Positions 44,944-54,374 of a DNA stretch of 64,000 bases are shown one piece after another. Every line of letters begins with the position of its first letter. The stretch's first letter is position 1. The DNA is from Eubacteriales bacterium (GTDB lineage: Bacteria > Bacillota > Clostridia > Lachnospirales > Lachnospiraceae), in assembly GCA_030524175.1 (NCBI GenBank), contig JAUNHC010000004.1, positions 111,717 to 175,716 on the forward strand, given 5' to 3'. The position numbers were made by a program, and so were the translations under genes. The notes under the pieces are model-generated. The model made no database searches. It was not told the DNA's origin and saw only the letters and a program-made list of their open reading frames with translations.

Positions 44944-46197
44944 GTGGAAAACAAGAAAGTCATTCAGATTGAACATCTGTCTAAAATGTATAAGCTTTAT
45001 GATAAGCCCTCTGACCGTCTCAAGGAATCTCTGGGGCTTACCCGGCAGAAACGTTATCGTGAGCATTATGCTCTTCATGATATAAACTTTGATATAGAGG
45101 AAGGAGAGTGTGTGGGAATCATCGGAACAAATGGTTCCGGAAAATCCACCATACTCAAGATCATCACAGGGGTACTTTCTCCCACAGAGGGGACGGTTAC
45201 TGTGAACGGACGCATCTCTGCCCTATTGGAGCTGGGAGCCGGATTTAATATGGAGTATTCGGGGCTTGAGAATGTGTACCTGAACGGCACCATGATCGGG
45301 TTTTCCAAGGAAGAGATCGACCAGCGCCTTGATGAGATCCTGGCATTTGCCGACATCGGGGATTTTATCCATCAGCCGGTGAAAATGTACTCCAGCGGTA
45401 TGTTTGTGCGTCTTGCTTTCGCTGTTGCGATCAATATTGACCCGGAGATCCTTATTGTGGACGAGGCATTATCCGTAGGCGATGTTTTTTTTCAGGCTAA
45501 ATGTTACCATAAATTTGAGGAATTTAAAAAACAGGGAAAAACCATACTGTTTGTCAGTCATGACCTGAGCAGTATTGCAAAATACTGTGACCGTGTTGTA
45601 CTTTTGAATAAGGGCCAGATGTTGGATCAGGGTTCCCCTAAGGCAATGGTAGATATGTACAAGCAGCTTCTGGTGAATCAGGACCCTGTAAAGCAGGGCG
45701 GGGGAAGCGGGAAGGCAGCGGAAAACTGGAGAGAGGGCTTCCGGGTTAACCCTGATACGCTGGAATACGGAGAGAAGCAGGCCGAGATCATCGATTTTGT
45801 GGTTCTTGATTCTGAGGGCCGTCAGACCAATACCATAGAAAAAGGGACAGTCTTTGAGATAAAAATGCGGGTGCACTTTAACGAAAGCATCCAGCAGCCT
45901 ATTATGGCCTATACCTTTAAAAATATCCAGGGTACGGAGATCACCGGAACAAATACTATGTATGAAGAAGCTGTCGTGGAGCATCCTGACGAAGGCAGGG
46001 AATGTATTGTGACCTTTAAGCAGGAGATGAACCTGCAGGGCGGGGAATATCTGCTCTCCTTCGGCTGTACAGGCTATCGTCAGGGGGATTTCAGTGTGTT
46101 CCACCGGCTCTATGATGCCTGCAACATCACGGTGGTATCAACTAAGAATACGGTTGGATTTTATGATATGAATTCTGAGGTGACTGTGGAAGAATAG
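44944..46197 (+). CDS. ABC polysaccharide export ATPase with Wzt-like C-terminal domain
   Basis: 417 residues from a GTG at 44944, chosen because AAAGGG lies upstream and the next residues begin the ATPase domain; the longer frame from 44821 overlaps the permease by 64 bases. Walker A is GTNGSGKST, signature YSSGMFVRLAFAVAI, Walker B ILIVDEALSVGD. Residues of about 285-417 form a Wzt-type beta-sandwich that in O-antigen exporters binds the non-reducing end of the polymer. This suggests a chain terminator; the methyltransferase just downstream is a candidate for making it. Confidence 0.93.
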   Translation: MENKKVIQIEHLSKMYKLYDKPSDRLKESLGLTRQKRYREHYALHDINFDIEEGECVGIIGTNGSGKSTILKIITGVLSPTEGTVTVNGRISALLELGAGFNMEYSGLENVYLNGTMIGFSKEEIDQRLDEILAFADIGDFIHQPVKMYSSGMFVRLAFAVAINIDPEILIVDEALSVGDVFFQAKCYHKFEEFKKQGKTILFVSHDLSSIAKYCDRVVLLNKGQMLDQGSPKAMVDMYKQLLVNQDPVKQGGGSGKAAENWREGFRVNPDTLEYGEKQAEIIDFVVLDSEGRQTNTIEKGTVFEIKMRVHFNESIQQPIMAYTFKNIQGTEITGTNTMYEEAVVEHPDEGRECIVTFKQEMNLQGGEYLLSFGCTGYRQGDFSVFHRLYDACNITVVSTKNTVGFYDMNSEVTVEE

Positions 46198-46263
46198 AGA
46201 TGGGCCTCAGAAGTATATGCAGGGAAACGGCTGTGAGGCCGGTTATAAATAAAGGAGAATCCT

Positions 46264-47190
46264 ATGCAGGAAAAGATTGGAAATGTAACTTTGGACTTTG
46301 AATATTATCCCGGAGAGGATTTGTACAGTGACGGTCCGGTGGAGGAAGAGCTTCTGGAGATCGCCAGGAACTATGGGGAAGAGGAACTGAACCAGGTGAT
46401 CGCCCAGAGAAACAGCTGGCCGGTTCTCTATCATTTCTCCCATATCCGCCAGAATATCCTGGAGTGGCTGCCGATACAAAAGAATCATAAGGTATTGGAG
46501 ATCGGTTCCGGCTGCGGTGCTGTCACAGGTGCCCTTGCCAGAAAAGCAGGGGAAGTTACTTGTATAGAACTGTCAAAAATGCGCAGCACCATCAATGGGT
46601 ACAGGAACAAGGATTACGGTAATGTGAAGATCATGGTGGGAAATTTCCAGGATATAGAGAAGAATCTGGAGGAAAAGTTTGATTATATTACTCTTATAGG
46701 AGTATTTGAATATTCCGAAGGTTATATAGGAACCAAGGAGCCTTACCAGGAGATGCTGAAGAGGATTTCACGTCATCTTGCACCTGAGGGGAAGCTGGTG
46801 ATCGCTATTGAGAACCGTCTGGGCCTTAAATACTGGGCCGGATGCACGGAGGATCATGTGGGCAAATACTTTGAAGGGCTGGAAGGGTATCCTGACACAA
46901 AAGGAGTAAAGACATTTTCCCGCAAGGAACTTAAGGATTTGATAGAAGGAGCCGGGGATTTCAGAACAACATTTTATTATCCGTACCCGGACTATAAATT
47001 TCCTATGGTGATCTATTCTGACAAATTTCTGCCGAAAAAAGGGGAATTAAAGGATAATTTCTGCAATTTTGACCGTATGAGGCTGCAGCTTTTCAATGAG
47101 CCAAGGGTGTATGATACGCTGACAGACAGCGGATTATTCCCTGAGTTTTCAAATTCCTTCCTTGTGCTTGTGGAAAGGGGGAAGAATTAA
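46264..47190 (+). CDS. Class I SAM-dependent methyltransferase
   Basis: 308 residues. The SAM-binding motif I is VLEIGSGCGAVTGAL near 77-91, followed by the acidic motif II residue in CIELSKMR and DYITLIGVFEYSE as motif III/IV. AAGGAG precedes the ATG. It abuts the next gene (stop and start share a base). Lying just after Wzt, it may methylate the terminal sugar of the exported polysaccharide; a protein or small-molecule target is possible. Confidence 0.85.
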   Translation: MQEKIGNVTLDFEYYPGEDLYSDGPVEEELLEIARNYGEEELNQVIAQRNSWPVLYHFSHIRQNILEWLPIQKNHKVLEIGSGCGAVTGALARKAGEVTCIELSKMRSTINGYRNKDYGNVKIMVGNFQDIEKNLEEKFDYITLIGVFEYSEGYIGTKEPYQEMLKRISRHLAPEGKLVIAIENRLGLKYWAGCTEDHVGKYFEGLEGYPDTKGVKTFSRKELKDLIEGAGDFRTTFYYPYPDYKFPMVIYSDKFLPKKGELKDNFCNFDRMRLQLFNEPRVYDTLTDSGLFPEFSNSFLVLVERGKN

Positions 47191-48443
47191 TGGCAGAGCT
47201 TATTTACAGTAAATATTCAAATGAGAGAGGCCGCCGTTTTGCAATCAGGACAGATATCCTGGAGGAGGCAGGTGAGCGCTATGTGGAGAAGAATGCCTTC
47301 TATAAAGAGGGGAAAGCCCACGTGGACAATCTGCTGCGCTGGTACAAGGAACTGACAAAGCTATATGAGGAGATCCCCTTTGCCTGCAATAAATGTGAGA
47401 AGTCCGGGGAGGGAGTCCGCCTGGAATATGTGGAAGGGCAGACCTTGGAAGCTCTTCTTGACAGTCTTCTGGAACAGGGGCGTGTTGATGAGGCGGAGAA
47501 AAAGCTCACAGCTTACCTTATGCAGGTGAAGTTTATTTATGATAAGGAACCTTTCACGGTGACAGAGGAGTTCCGTAGGGTATTCGGGAACGGAAAGGTT
47601 CCGGAAGGGCTTACATGCGCTCCTGTGACCAACATTGACATGGTGTGTGCCAACCTGGTGCTCACAGAGGTACCCACAGTCCTGGATTATGAGTGGACTT
47701 TTGATTTTCCGGTGCCCTGCCAGTATGTGTTGTACCGTATTATCCATTATTATCTGGATACCCACACTGTGCGCAAGGCTCTGGATGCATCGGCATTTTA
47801 CAGGGATTTCGCGGTTACTGAGGAACAGAGGGAGTTTTTTGGCACCATGGAGGCCAATTTTCAGCGGTATCTCACCGGTACGCATATTCCTGCCAGGGAA
47901 ATGTTTGCGTCAATGACCCCAGGCGTGGCCAATGTGGAAGCGGTAAGCGGGGGCAGGCTGCAGATATTTTTCTCTTTTGGCGCCGGATACAGGGAGGAGC
48001 AGTCTCAATGCTTCCCTATGACAGAGGGAGCGGCTGCGTGTACTGTGAAGCTTCCGGCAGGATGTGTGCGGATCCGGATCGATCCCGGCGACCAGGCTTG
48101 TGCCGCCCTTTTTGAGAAGGTTTCCTTCGACGGGGCGGAGGCAGAACTAGAAGAGGCAATCATTGACGGAGGTTTTCTGTCAGGCAGATGGGTCTACATT
48201 GCCCAAAGTGACCCGAATATCTCAGAGATTCCTGTGCCCAAAGGGGCAAAAGAGCTGGAAATAAGTGTGAAAACATACCCTGCGGCCCCCGGACTTTTGC
48301 TGCATATCCAGGCAATGGATCAGGAAATAGTCAGACTGAAGGCAAAGGTCCAGAAGCAGTCCAGGCTGATCCAGGATATGAGAAATACAAAGATATGGAA
48401 GCTTTACCAGAAATACCGTGACAAGGTAGAGAGGAAAAAATAG
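47190..48443 (+). CDS. Uncharacterised protein with possible kinase-like fold and C-terminal coiled coil
   Basis: 417 residues, no family recognised with confidence. Residues of about 145-175 read NIDMVCANLVL then VLDYEWTF, reminiscent of the catalytic D-x-x-x-x-N and DxE segments of aminoglycoside-phosphotransferase/LPS-kinase-fold proteins. The N-terminal lobe has a candidate Lys in KNAFYKEGKAH. The middle (250-360) looks beta-rich; the last 45 residues are a charged coiled coil also seen at the ends of GT-cluster proteins. It joins the methyltransferase gene with no gap, suggesting that both modify the chain end. Confidence 0.6.
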   Translation: MAELIYSKYSNERGRRFAIRTDILEEAGERYVEKNAFYKEGKAHVDNLLRWYKELTKLYEEIPFACNKCEKSGEGVRLEYVEGQTLEALLDSLLEQGRVDEAEKKLTAYLMQVKFIYDKEPFTVTEEFRRVFGNGKVPEGLTCAPVTNIDMVCANLVLTEVPTVLDYEWTFDFPVPCQYVLYRIIHYYLDTHTVRKALDASAFYRDFAVTEEQREFFGTMEANFQRYLTGTHIPAREMFASMTPGVANVEAVSGGRLQIFFSFGAGYREEQSQCFPMTEGAAACTVKLPAGCVRIRIDPGDQACAALFEKVSFDGAEAELEEAIIDGGFLSGRWVYIAQSDPNISEIPVPKGAKELEISVKTYPAAPGLLLHIQAMDQEIVRLKAKVQKQSRLIQDMRNTKIWKLYQKYRDKVERKK

Positions 48444-48444
48444 C

Positions 48445-50949
48445 ATGGATGACCGTATTGTAATCTTAGACAGCTGCCGATATAGTGTGAAAGATAACGG
48501 AACCTGCATCCTGCGGGGGTGGATGTATATGGGAGATGACGAACCCTCTGTTCAGGTGCGGGCAGACCATATACCTCTGGAATGCAGTATGACACGCTGG
48601 GCAAGGCCGGATGTCCTGGCTGCCAGGCCGGAACTTATATTTCCCGATGAAAATGCCGGATTTGAGATACGTATTCCCAACATGGAGCACATTTTCTCTC
48701 TGGCAGAATCCCTGCGGGTGCGTATTTGTTATGACAGAGAGAGCCTTCCTGTGATGCAGAAGGATATGAAGCAGGTAAAGAGTGAGTATTACGGTGATAC
48801 TCTCAATTATTATATGGAATGCGTGGAGCGGAGGCTGGATAATGTCTATATCCAGGGATGGTGCATCAATACTTTTGGGGAATTGAAAATGGCGCTGCTG
48901 GATGAGAAAGGGGCTGACCAGAGGGATGTGCACTGGGGCAGCGTGCGCCGTGGAGATCTCCCCGAGCAGTTTGATGTTTCCCTTTCCCAGTGCCACGGGT
49001 TTATTATTGAGATCCCCAGAGATAAAATTAAAGGGAAACTCCTCCGCCTTACTTTCGCCAATAATGCTGTGACGAAAGAAGAAGTCATCCATATGCGGAA
49101 GTTCGACAGGGAAAACGCCCGTCTGGGCCGGATATTAAAGACGGTAAGCAAGGACAATAAGGAAAAAAATAAAGAAATTATCCGGGAAATGGGAATCCGC
49201 GGTTTTCTGGACTATCTCAGGGAGGAATCAGGCTCCTTCGCAGATAGTTACGGATATTATGAAAAGAAGCACCGGGCAACTGCAAGAGAATTGAAGCAGC
49301 AGGCAAAGGAAAGCTTTTCTCCTGCCCCTCTTTTCAGTATTGTGGTACCTTTATACCATACGCCTCTTAATTTCCTGAAGGAGCTTGTGGATTCCGTGGT
49401 GTCCCAGAGTTATGTCAACTGGCAGCTTTGCCTGGCGGACGGAAGCAAGGATGATTCCCTGGAGAAGTATATCCAGGCCAATTATGGAAAGGATAAGCGC
49501 ATCTGTTATAAGCACCTTCAGGACAATACAGGGATCGCTGGAAATACCAATGCAGCCATTGCCATGGCAAAGGGGGATTATGTAGTCTTTGCAGACCATG
49601 ATGACGCCCTGGCGCCGGAGGCACTGTACTGGGTGGCCCGCACTTTGGCAGATCATCCGGAAACTGAGCTGGTATATTCAGACGAAGACTTGATGGATGA
49701 AAAAGGAAACCGCATATATCCTCATTTTAAACCGGATTTCAATCTTGACTGCCTTCGCTGTATCAATTATATCTGCCATCTCGTCACAGTGAAGAAGAGT
49801 CTTTTGGACAAGGTGGGCGGTCTGCGGAAGGAGCTTGACGGCTCTCAGGATTTTGATTTCCTGCTCAGGTGTGCTGAGAACACGGAGCATATCCGCCATA
49901 TCCCCAGGGTATTGTACCATTGGAGGAGCCACGATGGCTCTACGGCAGGCAACCAGGACAACAAGCAGTATGCCATTGATGCCGGAAAACGGGCTTTGGA
50001 GGAACATTATGCCAGACTTGGGCTTGAGGCAGAGGTGGAATTTGCCGGGATTTTCATTGTGTTCAGGACGAAATTCAAGGTACAGGGAAATCCTATGGTG
50101 TCCATATTAATTCCAAATAAAGACCATACAGAGGATCTGGAGAAATGTATTGTTTCTATTCAGGAGAAGAGTACCTGGAAAAACGTGGAGATCATTGTCA
50201 TTGAGAACAACAGTGAGAATGAGGGTACATTTTTATATTATGAGGAACTGAAAAAGCGTTATCCCAACGTGAAGGTGGTAAACTACCAGGGCGAGTTCAA
50301 TTATTCTGCCATCAACAACTTTGGAGCAGGTTATGCCCAGGGCGAATATCTTCTTCTGCTGAACAATGACACAGAGGTGATCACCCCGGACTGGCTGGAG
50401 CGGATGATAGGGTACTGTCAGAGAGAAGATGTGGCGATCACAGGGGCCAAGCTTTACTACCCGGACAATACCGTGCAGCACGCAGGCGTGGTGGTGGGTA
50501 TGGGAGGCTTTGCCGGACATATTCTCACCGGGTACGGAAAGAATTACGTGGGCTACATGGGAAGGCTGAAAACCGCCCAGGATGTAAGTGCAGTCACAGG
50601 TGCCTGCCTTATGGTGAAACGAAGTATTTTCCAGCAGCTTAAGGGGCTGGACGAAGGCTTCGGGGTGGCACTGAACGATGTGGATTTCTGTCTGCGGGCC
50701 AGGGCGCTGGGGAAGCTGGTGGTATTTATTCCTGACGCAGAACTGTATCATTATGAATCCAAATCAAGGGGCCTTGAGACAACTCCTGAGAAGCAGGAGC
50801 GTTTTAACCGGGAAATCCGCCGTTTTCAGGAGAGATATAAGGAGCTTCTGGAGAAGGGCGACCCTTATTATAATCCGAATCTCAGCCTTGTGCGGGGGGA
50901 CTGCTCACTGCGCAAGGCCCATGAGAATGTGGGAGGACGGAAAGCATGA
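48445..50949 (+). CDS. Large glycosyltransferase with two tandem GT2 domains
   Basis: 834 residues. Residues 1-290 are a non-catalytic region; the first GT2 domain (about 293-520) has FSIVVPLYHTP and the DHDDALAPEA metal motif; the second (about 550-790) has VSILIPNKDHTEDLE and LLLNNDTEVITPDW. The HYESKSRG motif near the end recurs in two neighbouring proteins. Such tandem enzymes, as in rhamnan and O-antigen synthesis, usually add two different linkages. It overlaps the next gene by 4 bases. No membrane helix is evident, so it acts at the cytosolic face. Confidence 0.88.
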   Translation: MDDRIVILDSCRYSVKDNGTCILRGWMYMGDDEPSVQVRADHIPLECSMTRWARPDVLAARPELIFPDENAGFEIRIPNMEHIFSLAESLRVRICYDRESLPVMQKDMKQVKSEYYGDTLNYYMECVERRLDNVYIQGWCINTFGELKMALLDEKGADQRDVHWGSVRRGDLPEQFDVSLSQCHGFIIEIPRDKIKGKLLRLTFANNAVTKEEVIHMRKFDRENARLGRILKTVSKDNKEKNKEIIREMGIRGFLDYLREESGSFADSYGYYEKKHRATARELKQQAKESFSPAPLFSIVVPLYHTPLNFLKELVDSVVSQSYVNWQLCLADGSKDDSLEKYIQANYGKDKRICYKHLQDNTGIAGNTNAAIAMAKGDYVVFADHDDALAPEALYWVARTLADHPETELVYSDEDLMDEKGNRIYPHFKPDFNLDCLRCINYICHLVTVKKSLLDKVGGLRKELDGSQDFDFLLRCAENTEHIRHIPRVLYHWRSHDGSTAGNQDNKQYAIDAGKRALEEHYARLGLEAEVEFAGIFIVFRTKFKVQGNPMVSILIPNKDHTEDLEKCIVSIQEKSTWKNVEIIVIENNSENEGTFLYYEELKKRYPNVKVVNYQGEFNYSAINNFGAGYAQGEYLLLLNNDTEVITPDWLERMIGYCQREDVAITGAKLYYPDNTVQHAGVVVGMGGFAGHILTGYGKNYVGYMGRLKTAQDVSAVTGACLMVKRSIFQQLKGLDEGFGVALNDVDFCLRARALGKLVVFIPDAELYHYESKSRGLETTPEKQERFNREIRRFQERYKELLEKGDPYYNPNLSLVRGDCSLRKAHENVGGRKA

Positions 50950-53393
50950 AACACCAATTGCTGGAGGTAGAAAGAGAACGTTTCTTTCTCAATGACATTT
51001 GTAAATATTCCATACGGGGCGTGATCCCGGAGAAGTATTCCATAGAAGCTTATCTGGATGATACACGGTTGGAGGCCTCTCTTGAGCGCCAGATCGCCAA
51101 AAGCGCTGTGGAAAGGTTCAAGGACGGGGAGATGCTGGGGGGCCAGAGAGTGGAAGCCACAGTGACCCTTCCCAGGGAGCTGGAGGGGTATAAGAAGCTT
51201 AACGTATTTGCTGTCTTTGAGAATAACAGGCTTCCATGGTTTCACATCAAGGTCAAGGAGCTTCTGAAGCGGAGAGGAAGACCACAGTATTATATAGAAG
51301 AAGAGAGGGTGAACCGTAAGGAGCACACTCTTACTCTGCGGGGCTGGGCTGCTGCATCCACCCATGTGCAGATCAAATTGTTTGATGAGAATAAGCAGCC
51401 TTTGGAGGTGCGGGTACAGAGAAACAGCCGTATGGATGTGGCGGATATGTTTAAAGAATTTCCTCTCACAGACGACTGCGGTTTTTATGTGGAGCTGGAT
51501 GAGGTTAAGGGAAAATATCTGTACCTTGTCATGCGGGACAAGGAGGGCAGTAAATCTGTCTATAAGGTGGGAGTAGGCACAGGGGAAGTGTTGCTTGGAA
51601 AAGCCGGGAAATACAGAAAGAAGGGGATGGATTATCTCCGGGCCCACGGTGCAAAGGCACTGATGGTGAAGGCGGTCCGCAAGCTGTCTGAGGTGTCAAA
51701 CCGTCCTGTGGATTATGCCCAGTGGCTGCCAAAGCACCTGCCCACCCCTGCTGAGCTGGAAAAGCAGAGAAAGACAGTATTTAAAATAAATCCCAAAATC
51801 AGCATTGTAGTTCCTCTCTATAAGACAAGAGAGGATTACCTTAGCCAGCTTGTGGATTCTGTAAAAGCCCAGACCTACACAAACTGGGAGCTGTGTCTCT
51901 CTGATGGCAGCGGTGCAGACTCCCCCATCAGAAGTATTCTGGAGAAATATGCTTCTGAGGATGAGCGGATCAAGGTGGTTTTCCATCAGGAGAGTCTGCG
52001 GATCGCAGAGAATACCAACGCGGCAATAGAGATTGCTTCCGGAGATTACATTGCTTTTGCAGACCATGATGATGTGCTTACCGCCCATGCATTGTTCGCC
52101 TGTGTCAAAGCCGTCAATGAAGACCCGGACATTGAAGTTCTCTATTCAGATGAGGATAAAATGTCCATCAAGGGGAATAAGTTTTTCCTGCCCCATTTTA
52201 AGCCGGATTTTAATCTGGACTTGCTTTGTACGGTAAATTATATCTGCCATCTCTTTGTGGCAAAAAAGGAACTGGTGGACAAGGTGGGAATGCTGCGGCC
52301 GGAATTTGACGGCGCCCAGGATTATGATTTTATTTTCCGCTGTGTGGAAGCCACAGAGCATATCTGCCATATTCCTATGATCTTATATCATTGGCGGAGC
52401 CACGAGGATTCCACTGCTGAGAATCCGGAGAGCAAGATGTATGCCTTTGATGCAGGGCAGAGGGCGGTGCAGGCTCATTTTGACCGGATCGGTGTGAAGG
52501 CAGAGGTATATAAAGGAGAATATCTGGGGCTGTACAGGACCAGATATGTGAGAGATCATGATCCTCTGGTATCTATCATCATACCAAACAAGGACCATAT
52601 TGAAGATTTGGAAAGGTGTATTTCTTCCATTGATGAACGTTCCACATATAAGAATTACGAGTACATTATCGTGGAGAATAACAGCACGGAGGAACGGACC
52701 TTTGACTACTATAAAAAGCTGGAGAAAGAGAATCCCAGGGTGCATACTGTGTATTGGGACGGGCCCTTTAATTATTCGGACATCAATAATTTCGGCGCCT
52801 CCTATGCAAAAGGAGAATATTTTCTGCTTTTGAATAATGACACAGAGGTGATCAACAATGACTGGATAGAAGAGCTTCTTGGTTATTGTATGCGGCCTGA
52901 TGTGGGAATCGTGGGAGCCAGACTCTACTATGAGGACGACACAGTACAGCACGCAGGTGTTGTGCTGGGATTCGGCGGTATTGCAGGACATTGCTTTGTT
53001 CAGCAGCCAAGAGGAAATACAGGATACTGCCACAGGATCATCTGCCCGCAGAATTACAGCGCAGTGACAGCTGCCTGCATGATGGTGAAAAAAGAAGCTT
53101 TTGACAAGGCAGGAGGTTTAAGTTCTGATCTGGCAGTGGCATTTAATGATATCGACTTCTGCCTGAAGGTGAGGGCAGCAGGCTATCTTGTTGTATATAA
53201 CCCTTATGCGGAACTGTATCATTATGAATCAAAGTCCAGGGGACTTGAGGATACACCGGAGAAGAGGGAGCGGTTTGCAAAAGAGATTGCAACTCTTGAG
53301 GCACATTGGCCTGATATATTCAGCAAACCCGACCCATATTATAATCCAAACCTGACATTGAAAAGCCAGGACTTTTCTCTGAAACGGCTGTGA
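50946..53393 (+). CDS. Large glycosyltransferase with two tandem GT2 domains
   Basis: 815 residues, same plan as the preceding gene. The N-terminal 280 residues are variable; GT2 domain one (about 283-510) has ISIVVPLYKTRED and ADHDDVLTAHA; domain two (about 538-780) has VSIIIPNKDHIEDLE and LLLNNDTEVINNDW, then HYESKSRGLED. It is clearly a paralogue of its neighbour but divergent in the N-terminal third, so the two probably make different linkages in one repeat unit. GGGAGG precedes the start, which overlaps the previous stop. Confidence 0.88.
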   Translation: MKHQLLEVERERFFLNDICKYSIRGVIPEKYSIEAYLDDTRLEASLERQIAKSAVERFKDGEMLGGQRVEATVTLPRELEGYKKLNVFAVFENNRLPWFHIKVKELLKRRGRPQYYIEEERVNRKEHTLTLRGWAAASTHVQIKLFDENKQPLEVRVQRNSRMDVADMFKEFPLTDDCGFYVELDEVKGKYLYLVMRDKEGSKSVYKVGVGTGEVLLGKAGKYRKKGMDYLRAHGAKALMVKAVRKLSEVSNRPVDYAQWLPKHLPTPAELEKQRKTVFKINPKISIVVPLYKTREDYLSQLVDSVKAQTYTNWELCLSDGSGADSPIRSILEKYASEDERIKVVFHQESLRIAENTNAAIEIASGDYIAFADHDDVLTAHALFACVKAVNEDPDIEVLYSDEDKMSIKGNKFFLPHFKPDFNLDLLCTVNYICHLFVAKKELVDKVGMLRPEFDGAQDYDFIFRCVEATEHICHIPMILYHWRSHEDSTAENPESKMYAFDAGQRAVQAHFDRIGVKAEVYKGEYLGLYRTRYVRDHDPLVSIIIPNKDHIEDLERCISSIDERSTYKNYEYIIVENNSTEERTFDYYKKLEKENPRVHTVYWDGPFNYSDINNFGASYAKGEYFLLLNNDTEVINNDWIEELLGYCMRPDVGIVGARLYYEDDTVQHAGVVLGFGGIAGHCFVQQPRGNTGYCHRIICPQNYSAVTAACMMVKKEAFDKAGGLSSDLAVAFNDIDFCLKVRAAGYLVVYNPYAELYHYESKSRGLEDTPEKRERFAKEIATLEAHWPDIFSKPDPYYNPNLTLKSQDFSLKRL

Positions 53394-53485
53394 TATATAA
53401 GGACGGAGGCGGCAGTCACCGTCAGACACCATGGCTGTGAAGACAGAATTGCCCGGGATATCCGGGCGGAAACGGGAGGTTGCTT

Positions 53486-54328
53486 ATGAAAGTATTAGTA
53501 ACAGGAGTTAAGGGCCAGTTAGGCCATGACGTGATGAATGAACTGGCAAAAAGAGGCTACGAGGGTGTTGGAGTGGATGTGGAAGAGATGGACATCACCG
53601 ACAGCGCTGCCGTAGAACGTGTAATGCGCATGGCCGGTGTTGATAAGGTGATGCACTGCGCTGCCTGGACAGCAGTTGACGCGGCGGAGGATCAGGTGGA
53701 GCTTTGCCGCAAGGTGAATGCCCTTGGAACTGAGAATATTGCTAAAATGTGTAAGGAACTAGATCTCCCTATGGTCTACCTGAGTACAGACTATGTGTTT
53801 GACGGAGAAGGGACAAGACCCTGGGAGCCGGATGATGAGCGCCATCCTCTTAATGTTTACGGACAGACAAAATACGAAGGGGAGCTGGCCATTGAAAAGT
53901 ATCTGGACAAATACTTTATTGTGCGCATTGCCTGGGTATTTGGAGTCAACGGTAAGAATTTCATCAAGACTATGCTGAAGTTAAGCGAAAACCATGATAC
54001 GATCACAGTTGTGAACGACCAGATTGGTTCTCCTACTTACACCTATGACCTGGCCCGGCTCCTTGTGGATATGCTGGAGTCAGATAAATACGGCAGATAT
54101 CATGCCACAAATGAAGGGCTTTGCTCTTGGTATGAATTTGCCCAGGAGATTTTCCGCCAGGCCGGAAAAGACGTGAAGGTGGTTCCTGTAAGCAGCGAGG
54201 AATATCCGGCAAAGGCGAAACGGCCTCATAACAGCCGGATGAATAAGGATAAGCTGGATGAAATGGGCTTCACACGCCTGCCCTCCTGGCAGGATGCTCT
54301 TTCCCGGTATTTGAAGGAGATCATGTGA
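53486..54328 (+). CDS. rfbD: dTDP-4-dehydrorhamnose reductase
   Basis: 280 residues, extended short-chain dehydrogenase. N-terminal NADPH motif VTGVKGQLGHDV, active-site YGQTKYEGE (Tyr-x3-Lys) and VRIAWVFG are typical of RmlD. GGGAGG stands 6 bases before ATG 53486; a TTG at 53480 lies too close to that site. It completes dTDP-L-rhamnose, the presumed substrate of neighbouring GT2 enzymes. It is about 9.4 kb from rfbC, an unusual separation within one locus. Confidence 0.96.
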   Translation: MKVLVTGVKGQLGHDVMNELAKRGYEGVGVDVEEMDITDSAAVERVMRMAGVDKVMHCAAWTAVDAAEDQVELCRKVNALGTENIAKMCKELDLPMVYLSTDYVFDGEGTRPWEPDDERHPLNVYGQTKYEGELAIEKYLDKYFIVRIAWVFGVNGKNFIKTMLKLSENHDTITVVNDQIGSPTYTYDLARLLVDMLESDKYGRYHATNEGLCSWYEFAQEIFRQAGKDVKVVPVSSEEYPAKAKRPHNSRMNKDKLDEMGFTRLPSWQDALSRYLKEIM

Positions 54329-54374
54329 CCGGCAGCAAATTATGGGATTTGATCTGCAGGAAAGGCTGGCTGTT

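Noticed and set aside
46205-46243. GGCCTCA/TGAGGCC pair before the methyltransferase gene
   Set aside because: A 7-bp stem with a loop of over 20 bases and no T run; likely chance.
53451-53467. Small GC-rich hairpin before rfbD (GCCCGG/CCGGGC)
   Set aside because: Only 6 bp, no T run, just upstream of the ribosome site; too weak to call.
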